The notes: a model not told the origin generated them from the letters alone. A stretch of DNA of 57,967 nucleotides from JAHJDS01 sp964569795 (GCA_964569795.1 CAZMVB010000026.1:1-57967); one strand, 5' to 3'. Positions 41,224 through 49,758 are shown, counted from the stretch's first letter. Translations and numbers: made by a program.

Positions 41224-42449
41224 TTGCTCTTCCCTCCTTTCTTGGCGGCCGGTTCCGGAGTCATGTCACCCACCCAGGGGCCGTACCCCTCGGGCCGGGG
41301 CAGGGGCGCGGCCGGAACGGTCAGCAGGAACTTTCCGCCGGAGATCCACTCCTTGAGGGTCTCGGCCACCATCCGGGCCTTGGCATAGGACGACAGGCCG
41401 CCGGTGGGGACCTTCTTGCCGTCGATCTCGATCTTGCCCGAGCGCAGGGCCCCGTAGTTGGTCCGGCCCAGGACGGCCCCGGTGGCCTGGGGATAGGCCT
41501 CCGAGTAATCGATGATCGGGGCGCTGATGTCCGCGTCGCTCAGGGCGCAGGCGGCCATGATGTCCTCGTCCAGGATCGGAATGGGCAGGCCGACCGAGAC
41601 CGACAGGGACACCCCGTAGCCGGTGAACGACACCGGCTTGAGCCAGCCGGCCTTCATCTGCTTGAGGTCCCCCATCAGGGCCAGGGTCCCGGAGGGCACC
41701 ATGGGCACCCCATTGTCGTCCCGCGGCGGATTGGGGTTGTGCTGGGTGCCCTGCCAGACCACGTAGCCTATCCCGCCGCCCAGCAGGACCCGGGTGCCGA
41801 TCCCCAGGGTCCTGAAGGTCGGGTCGTTGAGCAGGGGCGAGAGCTGGCCGGCCGAGCAGTAGTTGGCGTTGCCCAGCCGCCTCCTCAGGACCCCCATATA
41901 GGTGTAGATGGTCTTGTCTCCCAGGTTCACGGCGACGTTGTAGTTCTGATAGGCGTTGCGGGGGTTGAACATGATTGCCTCGTTGAAGTCCTCGAGGCCT
42001 AGTTCCTCCTCCCGCGTCCGCCGGGGATAACACTCGGTGCCGTAGGCCCGACCGTTCAGCTTGACCTTGTGGCCCTCGACCAGGCGGCACAGGACGTGGG
42101 CCCCGCCAAAGCTGAAGTTGCCCGGGAAGATCTGGTTCCGGGGAGCGTCGTCGGGCAGGGCGTTGACGCCCAGGTAGATGTCGGCGGCGGCGAACCCGGT
42201 ATAGACCGGGACCGAGTCCAGGTAGGCCTGGCCGCCGCCCAGCTTCATCTTGGGCGTGGGTTGTTTCAGGTTGAAGTAGGCGCCGGAGCTACACATGGGG
42301 GAGAACGTGCCGGTAGTGACGACGTCAACCATCTTGGCCGCCGCCTTCACCCCTTCTTTCTTGGCCAGACCGATCACTTCCTCGGCCGTGGCCACGACCA
42401 CTTTTCCGCTCTTGATCCTCTCGTTGATCTGATCAATGGTCCGTAGCAC
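41220..42449 (-). CDS. hcyS: DUF39/HcyS-type sulfurtransferase for homocysteine synthesis
   Basis: 409 residues. Starts MLRTIDQINERIKSGKVVVATAEE, then VDVVTTGTFSPMCSSGAYFN, ECYPRRTREEELGLEDFNEA and GIGTRVLLGGGIGYVVWQGTQHNP, all typical of DUF39. Cys54 (PMCSSG) is in the most conserved part and is a candidate catalytic residue; further cysteines are at CRLVEG, ECYP and NYCSAG. In methanogens HcyS with HcyF converts aspartate semialdehyde and reduced sulfur to homocysteine. The strict hcyS-hcyF overlap here supports the same pathway. Archaeal CBS domains are not attached. Confidence 0.88.
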   Translation of the reverse strand: MLRTIDQINERIKSGKVVVATAEEVIGLAKKEGVKAAAKMVDVVTTGTFSPMCSSGAYFNLKQPTPKMKLGGGQAYLDSVPVYTGFAAADIYLGVNALPDDAPRNQIFPGNFSFGGAHVLCRLVEGHKVKLNGRAYGTECYPRRTREEELGLEDFNEAIMFNPRNAYQNYNVAVNLGDKTIYTYMGVLRRRLGNANYCSAGQLSPLLNDPTFRTLGIGTRVLLGGGIGYVVWQGTQHNPNPPRDDNGVPMVPSGTLALMGDLKQMKAGWLKPVSFTGYGVSLSVSVGLPIPILDEDIMAACALSDADISAPIIDYSEAYPQATGAVLGRTNYGALRSGKIEIDGKKVPTGGLSSYAKARMVAETLKEWISGGKFLLTVPAAPLPRPEGYGPWVGDMTPEPAAKKGGKSK

Positions 42450-42487
42450 GTTACACCTCCATGGGTTTATCGGCCCGGCCTCCCCCC

Positions 42488-42931
42488 TCAGGCCGTGGCC
42501 GGTTGAACACCTCGTTTTTGGGCCTCGATGTCTCGATTGACCAGGTCCCTCAAGGTGATGTCGTGAAGCATTTGGGTCACCTTCTCACCGATGGCGCACC
42601 AGACCTCGTGGGTGACGCAGATACAGGACCGGTGGCAGCTCTCGGGATTGTCCACGCACTCCACCGGGGCCATGGAGCCCTCGAGGATGAGGATGATTTC
42701 ATCCAGGCAGACCAGGCCGGGTTCCCGGGCCAGGACGTAGCCCCCCTTGGCCCCCCGGATGGACTTGATGATCCCGGCCGTGCGCAGCGGAATAAGAAGT
42801 TGCTCAAGGTACTTGGGCGATATCTCCTGTCGCGTGGCCAAGTCCTTGAGACTGATCGGCCCTTGACCGTAATGGTTGGCAAGGTCGAGCATGGCCCGGG
42901 TGCCGTAACGGCCTCTGGTCGATATTTTCAT
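42488..42931 (-). CDS. Rrf2-family transcription regulator (IscR/CymR-like)
   Basis: 147 residues: winged helix (MKISTRGRYGTRAMLDLA, ISLKDLATRQEISPKYLEQLL, GIIKSIRGAKGGYVLAREP) and a cysteine region, CVDNPESCHRSCICVTHEVWC (positions about 92-112). Six cysteines there could bind an FeS cluster as in IscR, or respond to sulfur compounds as in CymR. Overlaps the mnmA stop by four bases (ATGA) and lies 38 bases before hcyS. As it sits inside a sulfur operon, self-regulation is likely; a palindrome on the operon promoter is a candidate site. Confidence 0.9.
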   Translation of the reverse strand: MKISTRGRYGTRAMLDLANHYGQGPISLKDLATRQEISPKYLEQLLIPLRTAGIIKSIRGAKGGYVLAREPGLVCLDEIILILEGSMAPVECVDNPESCHRSCICVTHEVWCAIGEKVTQMLHDITLRDLVNRDIEAQKRGVQPATA

Positions 42932-44022
42932 GATGTCTCCTTTGATCCGTTTGGTTTGCGCTCGATCCAGCCGCTGGCCACCACCTGCCGGCCGCGATAG
43001 ATCACGGCCAGTTGCCCCGGGGCCACGGCCCGGATCGGTTGGTCCACCGTCAATACGGCCCTATCGCCGTCCACCTCGATGTCCACCGGCACGGCCGGCT
43101 GCCGGTAACGGATGCGGACCCGCAGGGGGCCCCCCGCAAAGGCGGCGCCCCGGTCCCAGAATTTCAGGTCCCGGACAGCGAACCGCCTGACCAGCAGGTC
43201 CTCGGCCCCGCCCACCCGGACCGTCCCGGTGTCCGGATCCAGGTCCACCACGTAGGCCGGATGGCCCAGGGCCAGTCCCAGTCCCCGGCGCTGGCCCACG
43301 GTAAAATGATGCAGCCCCTGGTGGCGGCCCAGTTCCCGGCCCTCGGGGTCGATCATCGGTCCGCCGGGCAGGCCCGGACACCGGCTGGCGACCAGGTCCG
43401 CCGGACCGCCCTGGGGCACGAAACAGATCTCCTGGCTCTCCTCCCGCTCGGCGCAGGGCAGGCCGGCGGTCCGGGCCAGGTCCCGGGTGTGATCCTTGGT
43501 CATCTCCCCCAGGGGAAGGATCACCCGTTGCCAGGCCGCCGGGGTCACCCGGGCCAGGAAATAGGCCTGGCTCTTGGCCTGATCCACCCCCTCGGCCAGA
43601 CCGGATCCGTCAGGCCCGATTCTGCGGGCGTAGTGCCCGGTGGCCAGGGCGGCCCCCCCTTGGGCCAGGACCCGACCGAGCAGCCAGCCGAACTTGGCCC
43701 GGGCGTTACAGACCACGCAGGGGTTGGGGGTCAAGCCGGCCGCATAACCGGCGGCGAACGGTCCGATCACCCGCCGCTCGAAAAAGGACCGGGCGTCGAG
43801 CACGACGTGCTCGATCCCCAGCTCCCGGCACACCCGGGCCGCCCCGGCGGTCTCGGTTTCGCCGCCTCGGCCCGCGGGCGCCGGCCGGAACAGGGCCGTC
43901 ACCCCGAACACGTCCCACCCCGCCCGGCGGAGCAAAAGGGCGGCCACGGACGAGTCCACGCCGCCGCTCATGGCCACGCCGACGCGGGCCGGGGAAACTG
44001 TTTCGGGTGTTCGTCCGGCCAT
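42928..44022 (-). CDS. mnmA: tRNA-specific 2-thiouridylase MnmA
   Basis: 364 residues from ATG 44022, preferred to ATG 44040 because GGGAGAAG lies directly before it. PP-loop AMSGGVDSSVAALLL; NPCVVCNARAKF with the catalytic Cys; GHYARRI; DQAKSQAYFLARV; and the second Cys in EESQEICFVP. MnmA activates U34 of tRNA with ATP and inserts sulfur. First gene of the mnmA-rrf2-hcyS-hcyF operon; normally it is beside iscS or alone, so this grouping is informative. Confidence 0.95.
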   Translation of the reverse strand: MAGRTPETVSPARVGVAMSGGVDSSVAALLLRRAGWDVFGVTALFRPAPAGRGGETETAGAARVCRELGIEHVVLDARSFFERRVIGPFAAGYAAGLTPNPCVVCNARAKFGWLLGRVLAQGGAALATGHYARRIGPDGSGLAEGVDQAKSQAYFLARVTPAAWQRVILPLGEMTKDHTRDLARTAGLPCAEREESQEICFVPQGGPADLVASRCPGLPGGPMIDPEGRELGRHQGLHHFTVGQRRGLGLALGHPAYVVDLDPDTGTVRVGGAEDLLVRRFAVRDLKFWDRGAAFAGGPLRVRIRYRQPAVPVDIEVDGDRAVLTVDQPIRAVAPGQLAVIYRGRQVVASGWIERKPNGSKETS

Positions 44023-44085
44023 GGCTTCTCCCGGGTCCATGGGGCGGCCTGGGGTTATACTCGGGGTAATCCCGGATAGGTAATG

Positions 44086-44113
44086 ATTTTACTGGGCGGT
44101 CCCGGGTTGTCAA
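44086..44113 (-). promoter_or_regulatory. Sigma-70 promoter of the mnmA-rrf2-hcyS-hcyF operon
   Basis: On the minus strand, perfect TTGACA (44113-44108), 16-base spacer, TAAAAT (44091-44086). Start expected near 44079, leader about 55 bases to the chosen mnmA start. Confidence 0.7.
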
Positions 44114-44116
44114 CCC
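44104..44116. promoter_or_regulatory. Palindrome over the -35 box, candidate Rrf2 operator
   Basis: GGGTTG-T-CAACCC is a perfect 13-base palindrome covering the -35 hexamer of the sulfur operon. Occupation would block RNA polymerase. The inner TTGTCAA follows partly from the -35 itself, so only the outer GG/CC pairs are independent evidence. Confidence 0.45.
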
Positions 44117-44339
44117 AAAAATATTATCTTTCCCCTAGGCGATTATACATTTCCCGCAAAGGATGAAAAAGGCGACAATGACCGGCTGCCGCCGACCGTC
44201 ATTCCGGGTGCCGACCCGTTGACCTTGCCAGATCCGAAGGGATAGGATATTAAAGTGCAGACCGGCCGGGATCGGCCCGACGGCCCCGGCCACACGGCGC
44301 GCCAAGGCGCTCGGCAAAATATTCGGAGAGGGAAACCCG

Positions 44340-44993
44340 ATGAAACGGATGGTGATCGTCCTGGTGTTGATCCTGGGGGTAGCGCTCGGACCGGCGGCGG
44401 CCCAGAACGAGGAGCGCAAGGCCCAATTGTTCGACCAGTTGATGAAGGTCATGGGCGGTGCCGCCCTGGTCAAGAGTATCCAGGACGACCTGATCCGGGG
44501 CCTGCCGCCGGACCAGGCGGCGCGGCTGGCCCGGGCCTTTGACCCCGATGAGGTCCTGGCCGTGATCCGGCCGATCTACCTCAAGTACCTGTCCGAGTAT
44601 GATCTGCGGGCCATGATCCGTTTTTACCAGAGTCCGGCCGGCCAGCGGCTGCTCAGCATCCGGCCCCAGCTGATGGCCGAGGTCCTGCAGGCCGTGTCGG
44701 CCTACACCCGGCGCAAGCTGGGACTGGCGCCCCTGGCGCCCCGGCCCGCCCCCGTGGCGCCGCCGGCCCCGGCGACGTCCGGGACCGGTTCAGGGCCGGC
44801 GCCGTCGGTCACGCCCCCGGCCGGGTCATCCCCGCCGCCGCCTGGACCGCCGCCTCCGCCCCGGTCGGTCACCCCGCCGCCCCCCGGACCGGGTTCCGGC
44901 CCGCCCCGGGCCCCTGACAGCGGGACCCCGGCCCCGTCCAGCGGGAACAGACCGGCCCCCTCGTCGGAGGTCCTCAGTCCTCCGCTACGCTGA
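44340..44993 (+). CDS. DUF2059 secreted protein with proline-rich tail
   Basis: 217 residues. Signal peptide MKRMVIVLVLILGVALGPAAA, cleaved before QNE. Residues about 22-125 form a helical DUF2059 domain, with the hallmark MIRFYQSPAGQRLLSIRPQL. From about 132 the protein is almost only Pro, Gly, Ala and Ser, a likely wall-spanning or disordered tail. Periplasmic, function unknown; monocistronic. Confidence 0.75.
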   Translation: MKRMVIVLVLILGVALGPAAAQNEERKAQLFDQLMKVMGGAALVKSIQDDLIRGLPPDQAARLARAFDPDEVLAVIRPIYLKYLSEYDLRAMIRFYQSPAGQRLLSIRPQLMAEVLQAVSAYTRRKLGLAPLAPRPAPVAPPAPATSGTGSGPAPSVTPPAGSSPPPPGPPPPPRSVTPPPPGPGSGPPRAPDSGTPAPSSGNRPAPSSEVLSPPLR

Positions 44994-45051
44994 CGGCCTT
45001 CCGAATGTCGGAAAATTTTTTGGAAAATCGTTGTCCGGCCGGAACGGGCCC

Positions 45052-45348
45052 CTACTCCCGGCCGGACCGGATGTCGTCGTCCTGGCCCCGAATGAGGTTG
45101 CCCAACTGGATGTTCAGTTGCCTCATCCGCTCGCACTGCTCCACCAGTTCTTTTAACTTGGGCCGGCCGGGGTCGTCCGAAGACATCCTCATCAGCATCA
45201 ATTCCAGGTTGCCCATCACCGTTGTCAAGGGCTGATTGAGGTCATGGATGATCCGGCGGGCCTGCTTGACGGCCTGCTGGACCTCCTGGTGGCGTTCCCG
45301 GGCCTCTGCCAATTCCGCCGAGAGGGCAGCCTCATCATATTCAGCCAT
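45052..45348 (-). CDS. Stand-alone histidine-kinase dimerisation (HisKA) domain
   Basis: 98 residues from ATG 45348 (GAGGA upstream). A leading coiled-coil helix (about 5-30) runs into ARRIIHDLNQPLTTVMGNLELML, a HisKA H box with the phospho-accepting His, then a second helix (RPKLKELVEQCERMRQLNIQ). There is no ATPase domain, in frame or out of frame, nearby. It might be phosphorylated by another kinase, act as a phosphotransfer protein or inhibit a kinase by heterodimerisation. Confidence 0.8.
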   Translation of the reverse strand: MAEYDEAALSAELAEARERHQEVQQAVKQARRIIHDLNQPLTTVMGNLELMLMRMSSDDPGRPKLKELVEQCERMRQLNIQLGNLIRGQDDDIRSGRE

Positions 45349-45413
45349 GGAGTCCTCGCCGTTTTTGCCTATTCTTATCATAATAACACAGCAATATCAA
45401 AAAAAATTTACAT

Positions 45414-45442
45414 AAAAACCCCCGCCCGGGGCCGGGGCGGGG
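45414..45442 (-). terminator. Terminator of the leftward genes
   Basis: GC-rich stem of ten to eleven bases (about 45419-45429 with 45432-45442) followed on the minus strand by TTTTT (45418-45414). It ends the nth/small cysteine gene unit. Confidence 0.65.
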
Positions 45443-45460
45443 TCACGGGAAAAGGCGGCG

Positions 45461-45724
45461 TCAGGCAACCTGGCGCTCGGTCTGGCTACGGCCGACCGTG
45501 CATTCGCGGCAGGCCCTCAGGTTCTGGTTGACGGTGAACTTGAACAGGTTTTCCTGGGCCGAGTTGGTCGGCGCGGCCTGGGCCAGGAAATAGCGGCGGG
45601 CGCAGGCCCGACGGGAGATGAGCAGGCCGCCGGGTTGGGAGGGGCAGCGGATCATATTGGCGGCGTTGGCCTGGAGCCAATTGGCGCTGAGGTTGGCCGC
45701 GGCTGACCGGGACTGGGGGAACAT
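45461..45724 (-). CDS. Small cysteine-containing protein of unknown function
   Basis: 87 residues from ATG 45724 (GGAGGGTAATC upstream); the frame extends to 45787 without a ribosome site. Visible: MIRCPSQPGGLLISRRACARRY (Cys about 28 and 40) and LRACRECTVGRSQ (Cys about 73 and 76). CxxC plus two spaced cysteines could bind zinc. The basic, tightly spaced RRACARRYF stretch suggests nucleic-acid contact. Follows nth by 63 bases on the same strand. Confidence 0.65.
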   Translation of the reverse strand: MFPQSRSAAANLSANWLQANAANMIRCPSQPGGLLISRRACARRYFLAQAAPTNSAQENLFKFTVNQNLRACRECTVGRSQTERQVA

Positions 45725-45787
45725 GATTACCCTCCGGGCGTTGACCAGTTTTGCCTTCGCCCGGAAGAGAGGCAACTTCAGTGCCAA

Positions 45788-46462
45788 TCAGGATGTACTT
45801 AGTACTTTTTGACCCCAGGGGCACCAGTCCGGCAGGAAACACCGCTCGCAGCGGGGCCGGCGGGCCAGGCAGATGCTCCGGCCCAGATGGATCAACTGGT
45901 GGGAGAACAGGGTCCATTTATCCTGGGGAATGATTCTCATCAGGTCGTGTTCGATCTTGTCCGGATCGTCGTTGGGCGTCAGTCCCAGGCGTCCGGCGAT
46001 GCGGCGGACGTGGGTGTCCACCACGATCCCTGGAATACCGAAGCACTCGCCCAGGACCACGTTGGCCGTCTTTCGGCCGATCCCCGGGAGCTGGACCAGG
46101 GCGCTCAGATCGGGCGGGACCCGCCCCTGGTGGCTTTCGGTCAAGATCTGACTCATGGCCTTGATATTTTTGGCTTTTTGACGAAAAAAACCGGTGGGGC
46201 GGATTATTTCCTCGATCTGTTCCACCTCGGCCGATGACATCCGCGAGCTGTCGGGAAACCGGGAAAACAGGATCGGGGTGACCTGGTTCACCCGCTCGTC
46301 GGTGCACTGGGCCGACAGGATGGTGGCCACCAGGAGCTGGTAGGGGTCGTGATAGGTCAAGGCGCAGCGGGCGTCGGGCAGGTGTTCGTCCAGGGCCGCC
46401 AGGATGGATGTGACGGTCCCTATGGCGGGTGGCTGAAACCGGGCGGTCTTTTTGCGGGGCAT
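45788..46462 (-). CDS. nth: Endonuclease III
   Basis: 224 residues from ATG 46462 (AGGAAG upstream); the longer frame to 46564 lacks a ribosome site. The helix-hairpin-helix LVQLPGIGRKTANVVLGE holds the catalytic Lys, and VDTHVRR holds the catalytic Asp. The cluster ligands C-x6-C-x2-C-x5-C are complete (CLARRPRCERCFLPDWC). Removes oxidised pyrimidines and cuts the abasic strand in base-excision repair. Confidence 0.95.
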   Translation of the reverse strand: MPRKKTARFQPPAIGTVTSILAALDEHLPDARCALTYHDPYQLLVATILSAQCTDERVNQVTPILFSRFPDSSRMSSAEVEQIEEIIRPTGFFRQKAKNIKAMSQILTESHQGRVPPDLSALVQLPGIGRKTANVVLGECFGIPGIVVDTHVRRIAGRLGLTPNDDPDKIEHDLMRIIPQDKWTLFSHQLIHLGRSICLARRPRCERCFLPDWCPWGQKVLSTS

Positions 46463-46604
46463 GGTGCTTCCTAATCGTTTTAGGGCCTGATTCAGCGGCC
46501 CTGATCCCTTCCGGTCAGTTCTACGGGGACAAGTTATCATATAACCCGGTTCAGGACGGGTCAAATCGTCCGGAACCGCTTCGGTCGAGCGCCCTCGAGA
46601 CGCC

Positions 46605-47357
46605 CTACTGGAGGCTGATTTTTCGGCGGAAGATGAAGGCCAGGGCCAGTACCCCGAAATAACTCCCGCCCAGCATGACCAGGGACGGCCAGAGGGCGGG
46701 GCCGACCCGGACGTGCTGGCCCCACAGCACCAGGGGCACGATCCAGAAGGTCTCGGAGATCAGGGTGGCCAGGGCGTAGCGGACGAAGCCGACTCCGGAC
46801 AGGGTGGCGACGATGTTCTGGAGGGGAATGGGCATGGCGGGCGCGATCCGGAACAGGATCAGGGCCAGGACCCCTCGCGTCTGTTTGAGGAAGCGTCGGC
46901 TTCTCCGGACGGTCTCGGGCTTTATCCGCCGCCACAGCCAGGGCGCCAGGGGCCGGGCCAGGACGTAGCACAGGTAGGCCCCCAGATTGACCCCCAGCAG
47001 GCAGATGACCATGGCCGTCAGCGGGTCCCAGATCATGCCGGCCACGACGTAGAACAGGAGCACCGGCACCACCACCGAGATGGAGATCAGGATCAGGAGG
47101 ACCACAAAGGCCAGCGGGGCCCAGATCCCGAGCCGGTGAAGAAACGGTGCCAGGTGATCGGGCCGCAGCCACTGCTGGACGCCCGCCAGGTGGGCGGCCA
47201 CGGCCATGGCCGAAAGGACCGCAAAAAAAAGGCCCAGTTTCCGGGCCAGGGAGAAAAAGGTCCTCAGGCTCGGGTCGATTCCAGTCCTGAAGTCGCGGGA
47301 AGCGGCCCCCGGGGGGGCCGCTTCCAGGGGATGGTCCTTGGGCGCCTGGCGGGCCAC
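46605..47357 (-). CDS. TVP38/TMEM64-family (VTT domain) membrane protein
   Basis: 250 residues, GTG start six bases after the BI-1 gene. Soluble N-terminus (1-35), then about six hydrophobic segments. The VTT core is visible: VPVLLFYVVAGMIWDPLTAMV, GVNLGAYLCYVLARPLAPW and LILFRIAPAMPIPLQNIVATLSGVGFVRY. These proteins are related to DedA and probably scramble or transport lipids. Co-transcribed with the BI-1-like gene. Confidence 0.85.
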   Translation of the reverse strand: MARQAPKDHPLEAAPPGAASRDFRTGIDPSLRTFFSLARKLGLFFAVLSAMAVAAHLAGVQQWLRPDHLAPFLHRLGIWAPLAFVVLLILISISVVVPVLLFYVVAGMIWDPLTAMVICLLGVNLGAYLCYVLARPLAPWLWRRIKPETVRRSRRFLKQTRGVLALILFRIAPAMPIPLQNIVATLSGVGFVRYALATLISETFWIVPLVLWGQHVRVGPALWPSLVMLGGSYFGVLALAFIFRRKISLQ

Positions 47358-47363
47358 CGGGTC

Positions 47364-48092
47364 CTAGTCTCTGCTTCCTCCGAAGAGCTGGAGCAGGAAC
47401 AAGAAGATGTTGATGAAGTCCAGATAGAGGTTCAAGGCCCCGAAGATGGCCGACTTGTGGGCCACGGCCTCCTCGCCGAAGCCCTCCAGGGCCATTTCCT
47501 TGAGGGACTGGGTGTCGTAGGCGGTCAGTCCGGCGAAGATGACCACGCCGATGACGGCGATGGCGTAGTTGAACCAGGTCACCTTGGCCGAGGTGAAGGC
47601 CCCCATCAACAGGTTGAACAAAATGGCCAGGATCAGACCGACCAGGGCCATCATCAGGAACTTTCCCAAGGCCGACAGGTCCCGCCGGGTGAAGTAGCCG
47701 TAGGCGCTCATCGCCCCGAACATGGCCCCGGTGACCAGGAAGGTCCCGAAGATCCGGGCCTTGGCGTAGATCACGAAAATGGGCGCCAGGCTGAGACCCA
47801 TCAGGACGGTGATGGTGAAGTACAGGGCCGTGGCCGTGCGCGGCTGCATCTTGGCGAACCGGCCGCCCATGACGATCATGATGACGATCATGGCGATGAA
47901 CGACCCGAAGTGGATGATCGGGGTGGCCGCGAACTGCCACAGGGCCCCGGTGGGGTACCCCTGGGACACGGCAAAGGACACCAGGGCCGTGACCAACAGG
48001 CCCAGGCCCATCCAATTGTAAACCCGCCTCATGAACGAGGCCACGTAAGTGGTGACGTCCACCGGCCGGGTGCGCGCCAGAACGTTGTCCAT
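47364..48092 (-). CDS. Bax inhibitor-1 (YccA/YbhL-like) membrane protein
   Basis: 242 residues, seven hydrophobic segments. RRVYNWMGLGLLVTALVSF, VLMGLSLAPIFVIYA, GAMFGAMSAYGYFTRRDLS, LTAYDTQSLKEMA and the C-terminal ALNLYLDFINIFLFLLQLFG are diagnostic. BsYetJ, a relative, is a pH-sensitive Ca2+ leak channel; in E. coli YccA modulates FtsH. First of a two-gene unit. Confidence 0.92.
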   Translation of the reverse strand: MDNVLARTRPVDVTTYVASFMRRVYNWMGLGLLVTALVSFAVSQGYPTGALWQFAATPIIHFGSFIAMIVIMIVMGGRFAKMQPRTATALYFTITVLMGLSLAPIFVIYAKARIFGTFLVTGAMFGAMSAYGYFTRRDLSALGKFLMMALVGLILAILFNLLMGAFTSAKVTWFNYAIAVIGVVIFAGLTAYDTQSLKEMALEGFGEEAVAHKSAIFGALNLYLDFINIFLFLLQLFGGSRD

Positions 48093-48262
48093 CCGCTATT
48101 CCTCCTTGAATGCCGTCAGGGGGCCGGGCGCCAGGCGCCGGCCCATCGAGTATAGACCTATTATAATCTAAGACAAGGCGCTGGTTTTGACAAGTTTTTG
48201 CCTGCCGGCCCTGGGCGGTTTCCCCTCGGCCGCCGGACGCGGGGCGATGATGAATTAACTCG

Positions 48263-48292
48263 TTTACCCGGCCGGGGCGTCTAGCATATAAT
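48263..48292 (+). promoter_or_regulatory. Possible sigma-70 promoter of the efflux operon
   Basis: TTTACC (48263-48268), 18-base spacer, perfect TATAAT (48287-48292). The leader would be about 150 bases. Confidence 0.45.
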
Positions 48293-48383
48293 ACCACAAG
48301 TTCGCGTCGAAGACCTGTCGGCCGTGACCCGGGCCCGGTCTGAAGCGACTTTATAAAATGGCCCCAGGGCCGGGTCCTGACGG

Positions 48384-48400
48384 CTGGCCCGGATCTTGCC
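48384..48400 (+). promoter_or_regulatory. Possible sigma-54 promoter of the efflux operon
   Basis: CTGGCCCGGATCTTGCC has GG and GC ten bases apart and an otherwise good -24/-12 pattern with two mismatches (TGGCCC for TGGCAC, TTGCC for TTGCW). Start near 48411, 40 bases from the first gene. Confidence 0.35.
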
Positions 48401-48450
48401 TCGGTACCAACGATGGGAAGCGTCGCCAATGACCTCTTGGGAGAGATGAC

Positions 48451-49758
48451 ATGGTTGAGCAGATATCGGTTGGTTCTCCGGCGGACCGGACCGGGCGGGT
48501 CCCGGGGATCAAGTGGTTGTGGCTGGTGCTGCTGCCGGTCCTGGTGCTGCCCCTGGCCTGCCGTTCCGGAAACCGGTCCGGCTCGGGCCTGTTCCAGAAG
48601 GCCAAGGCCAAACGGATGACCATCAACAAGATCGTCCAGTGCACCGGCACGGTCGTGGCCCAGGTGGGGGCCGAGGTCAAGGTCGGCAGCCGGGTCTCGG
48701 GCCGGGTGCAGAAGCTGTTCGTCCGGGCCGGGGACATGGTCAAGGGTCCCGAGGGCAACAAGCCCGGCCAGGTGGTGGCCATCATCGAGCGGGACGAACT
48801 CAAGGCCAAGCGGGACGAGGCCCAGGCGAACCTGATCGTGCTCCGGGCCAAGCTGGCCCAGATCAAGTCCACCGCGCCGGCCGAGATCGCCAAACAAAAG
48901 GCCGGCGTGGTCCAGGCCCAGGCCGAGGTGACCAACGCCCGGCTGACACTCAACCGCCAGTCGGCCCTGAGGCGCAAGGGGTTCGCCGCCCAGGAGGCCC
49001 TGGACAACGCCCGCAAGGCCTATGAGGTCGCCAAGGCCCAGCTGGCCTCGGCCAGGGAGCAACTGACCTATCTCCAGAGGAAGATGAAGACGGACATCCT
49101 GGTCGCCGAGGCCCAGGTCAAGCAGGCCGAGGTCCAGGTCCGCACCCTCCAGATCAACCTGGACTACGCCACCATCCGGGCCCCGATCACCGGAGTGGTC
49201 GGCTCGGTGACCACCCAGGAAGGCGAGACCGTGGCCGCGTCGCTGTCCGCCCCGACGTTCATCACCATCATCGACCTGGCCCGGCTCCAGGTGAACGCCT
49301 CGGTGGACGAGACCGATATCGGACTGGTCGAGCCGGGCCAGACCGTGACCTTTGTGGTGGACGCCTATCCGGACCGGATATTTACAGGCCGGGTCAGGGC
49401 CATCCAGCCCCAGGCGACCATCCAGCAGGACGTGGTCTATTACATCGCCGAGGTGGACATCCTGACGGCCTACAAGGGATTGCTCCGGCCGATGATGACG
49501 GCCAACGTCTCCATCCGGGTCGGCACCCGCAAGGACGTGGTGGCCGTCCCCGGCCAGGCCGTCCGGCGCCTGCCCGGCGGCCGGACCATCGTCCTGGTGC
49601 CCGCTCCGGCGGCCGAGAAGAAGTACAAGTACAAGCTGGTCCAGATCGGCTGGAGTTCGGGCGGCTGGACCCAGATCGTCCGCGGGTTGAACCCGGGCGA
49701 CGAGGTCCTGGTGCCCCGGGCCGGGGCCCGTCGGGCCATGGGGCGGCCCGGGCGATGA
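48451..49758 (+). CDS. HlyD/MacA-type periplasmic adaptor of an ABC efflux system (lipoprotein)
   Basis: 435 residues, RBS GGGAGAGA. N-terminal hydrophobic segment LWLVLLPVLVLPLAC with a good lipobox (PLAC), so it is likely lipid-anchored in the inner membrane. Biotinyl-lipoyl halves: VVAQVGAEVKVGSRVSGRV and YATIRAPITGVVGSV; between them a long coiled coil (about 115-235). Then the beta-barrel (LQVNASVDETDIGLVEPGQTV). MacA-like, linking the inner-membrane transporter to a TolC-type channel, which is not in the window. Stop overlaps the next ATG. Confidence 0.92.
   Translation: MVEQISVGSPADRTGRVPGIKWLWLVLLPVLVLPLACRSGNRSGSGLFQKAKAKRMTINKIVQCTGTVVAQVGAEVKVGSRVSGRVQKLFVRAGDMVKGPEGNKPGQVVAIIERDELKAKRDEAQANLIVLRAKLAQIKSTAPAEIAKQKAGVVQAQAEVTNARLTLNRQSALRRKGFAAQEALDNARKAYEVAKAQLASAREQLTYLQRKMKTDILVAEAQVKQAEVQVRTLQINLDYATIRAPITGVVGSVTTQEGETVAASLSAPTFITIIDLARLQVNASVDETDIGLVEPGQTVTFVVDAYPDRIFTGRVRAIQPQATIQQDVVYYIAEVDILTAYKGLLRPMMTANVSIRVGTRKDVVAVPGQAVRRLPGGRTIVLVPAPAAEKKYKYKLVQIGWSSGGWTQIVRGLNPGDEVLVPRAGARRAMGRPGR

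Larger units (their letters stand above)
44041..44339. other. Divergent intergenic region with the mnmA promoter
   Basis: About 300 bases between mnmA and the DUF2059 gene. The leftward promoter and palindrome are listed separately. For the rightward gene I see no clear hexamers. Confidence 0.5.
48093..48450. other. Divergent intergenic region before the efflux operon
   Basis: About 360 bases without a gene. Contains two alternative rightward promoters (listed) and, on the minus strand, a TATAAT at 48165-48170 without a good -35 that may serve the BI-1 gene. Confidence 0.5.

Noticed and set aside
46561..49062. Open frame of 833 codons on the minus strand
   Set aside because: It overlaps the TVP38, BI-1 and adaptor genes in another frame and reads as low-complexity Pro/Gly/Arg sequence.
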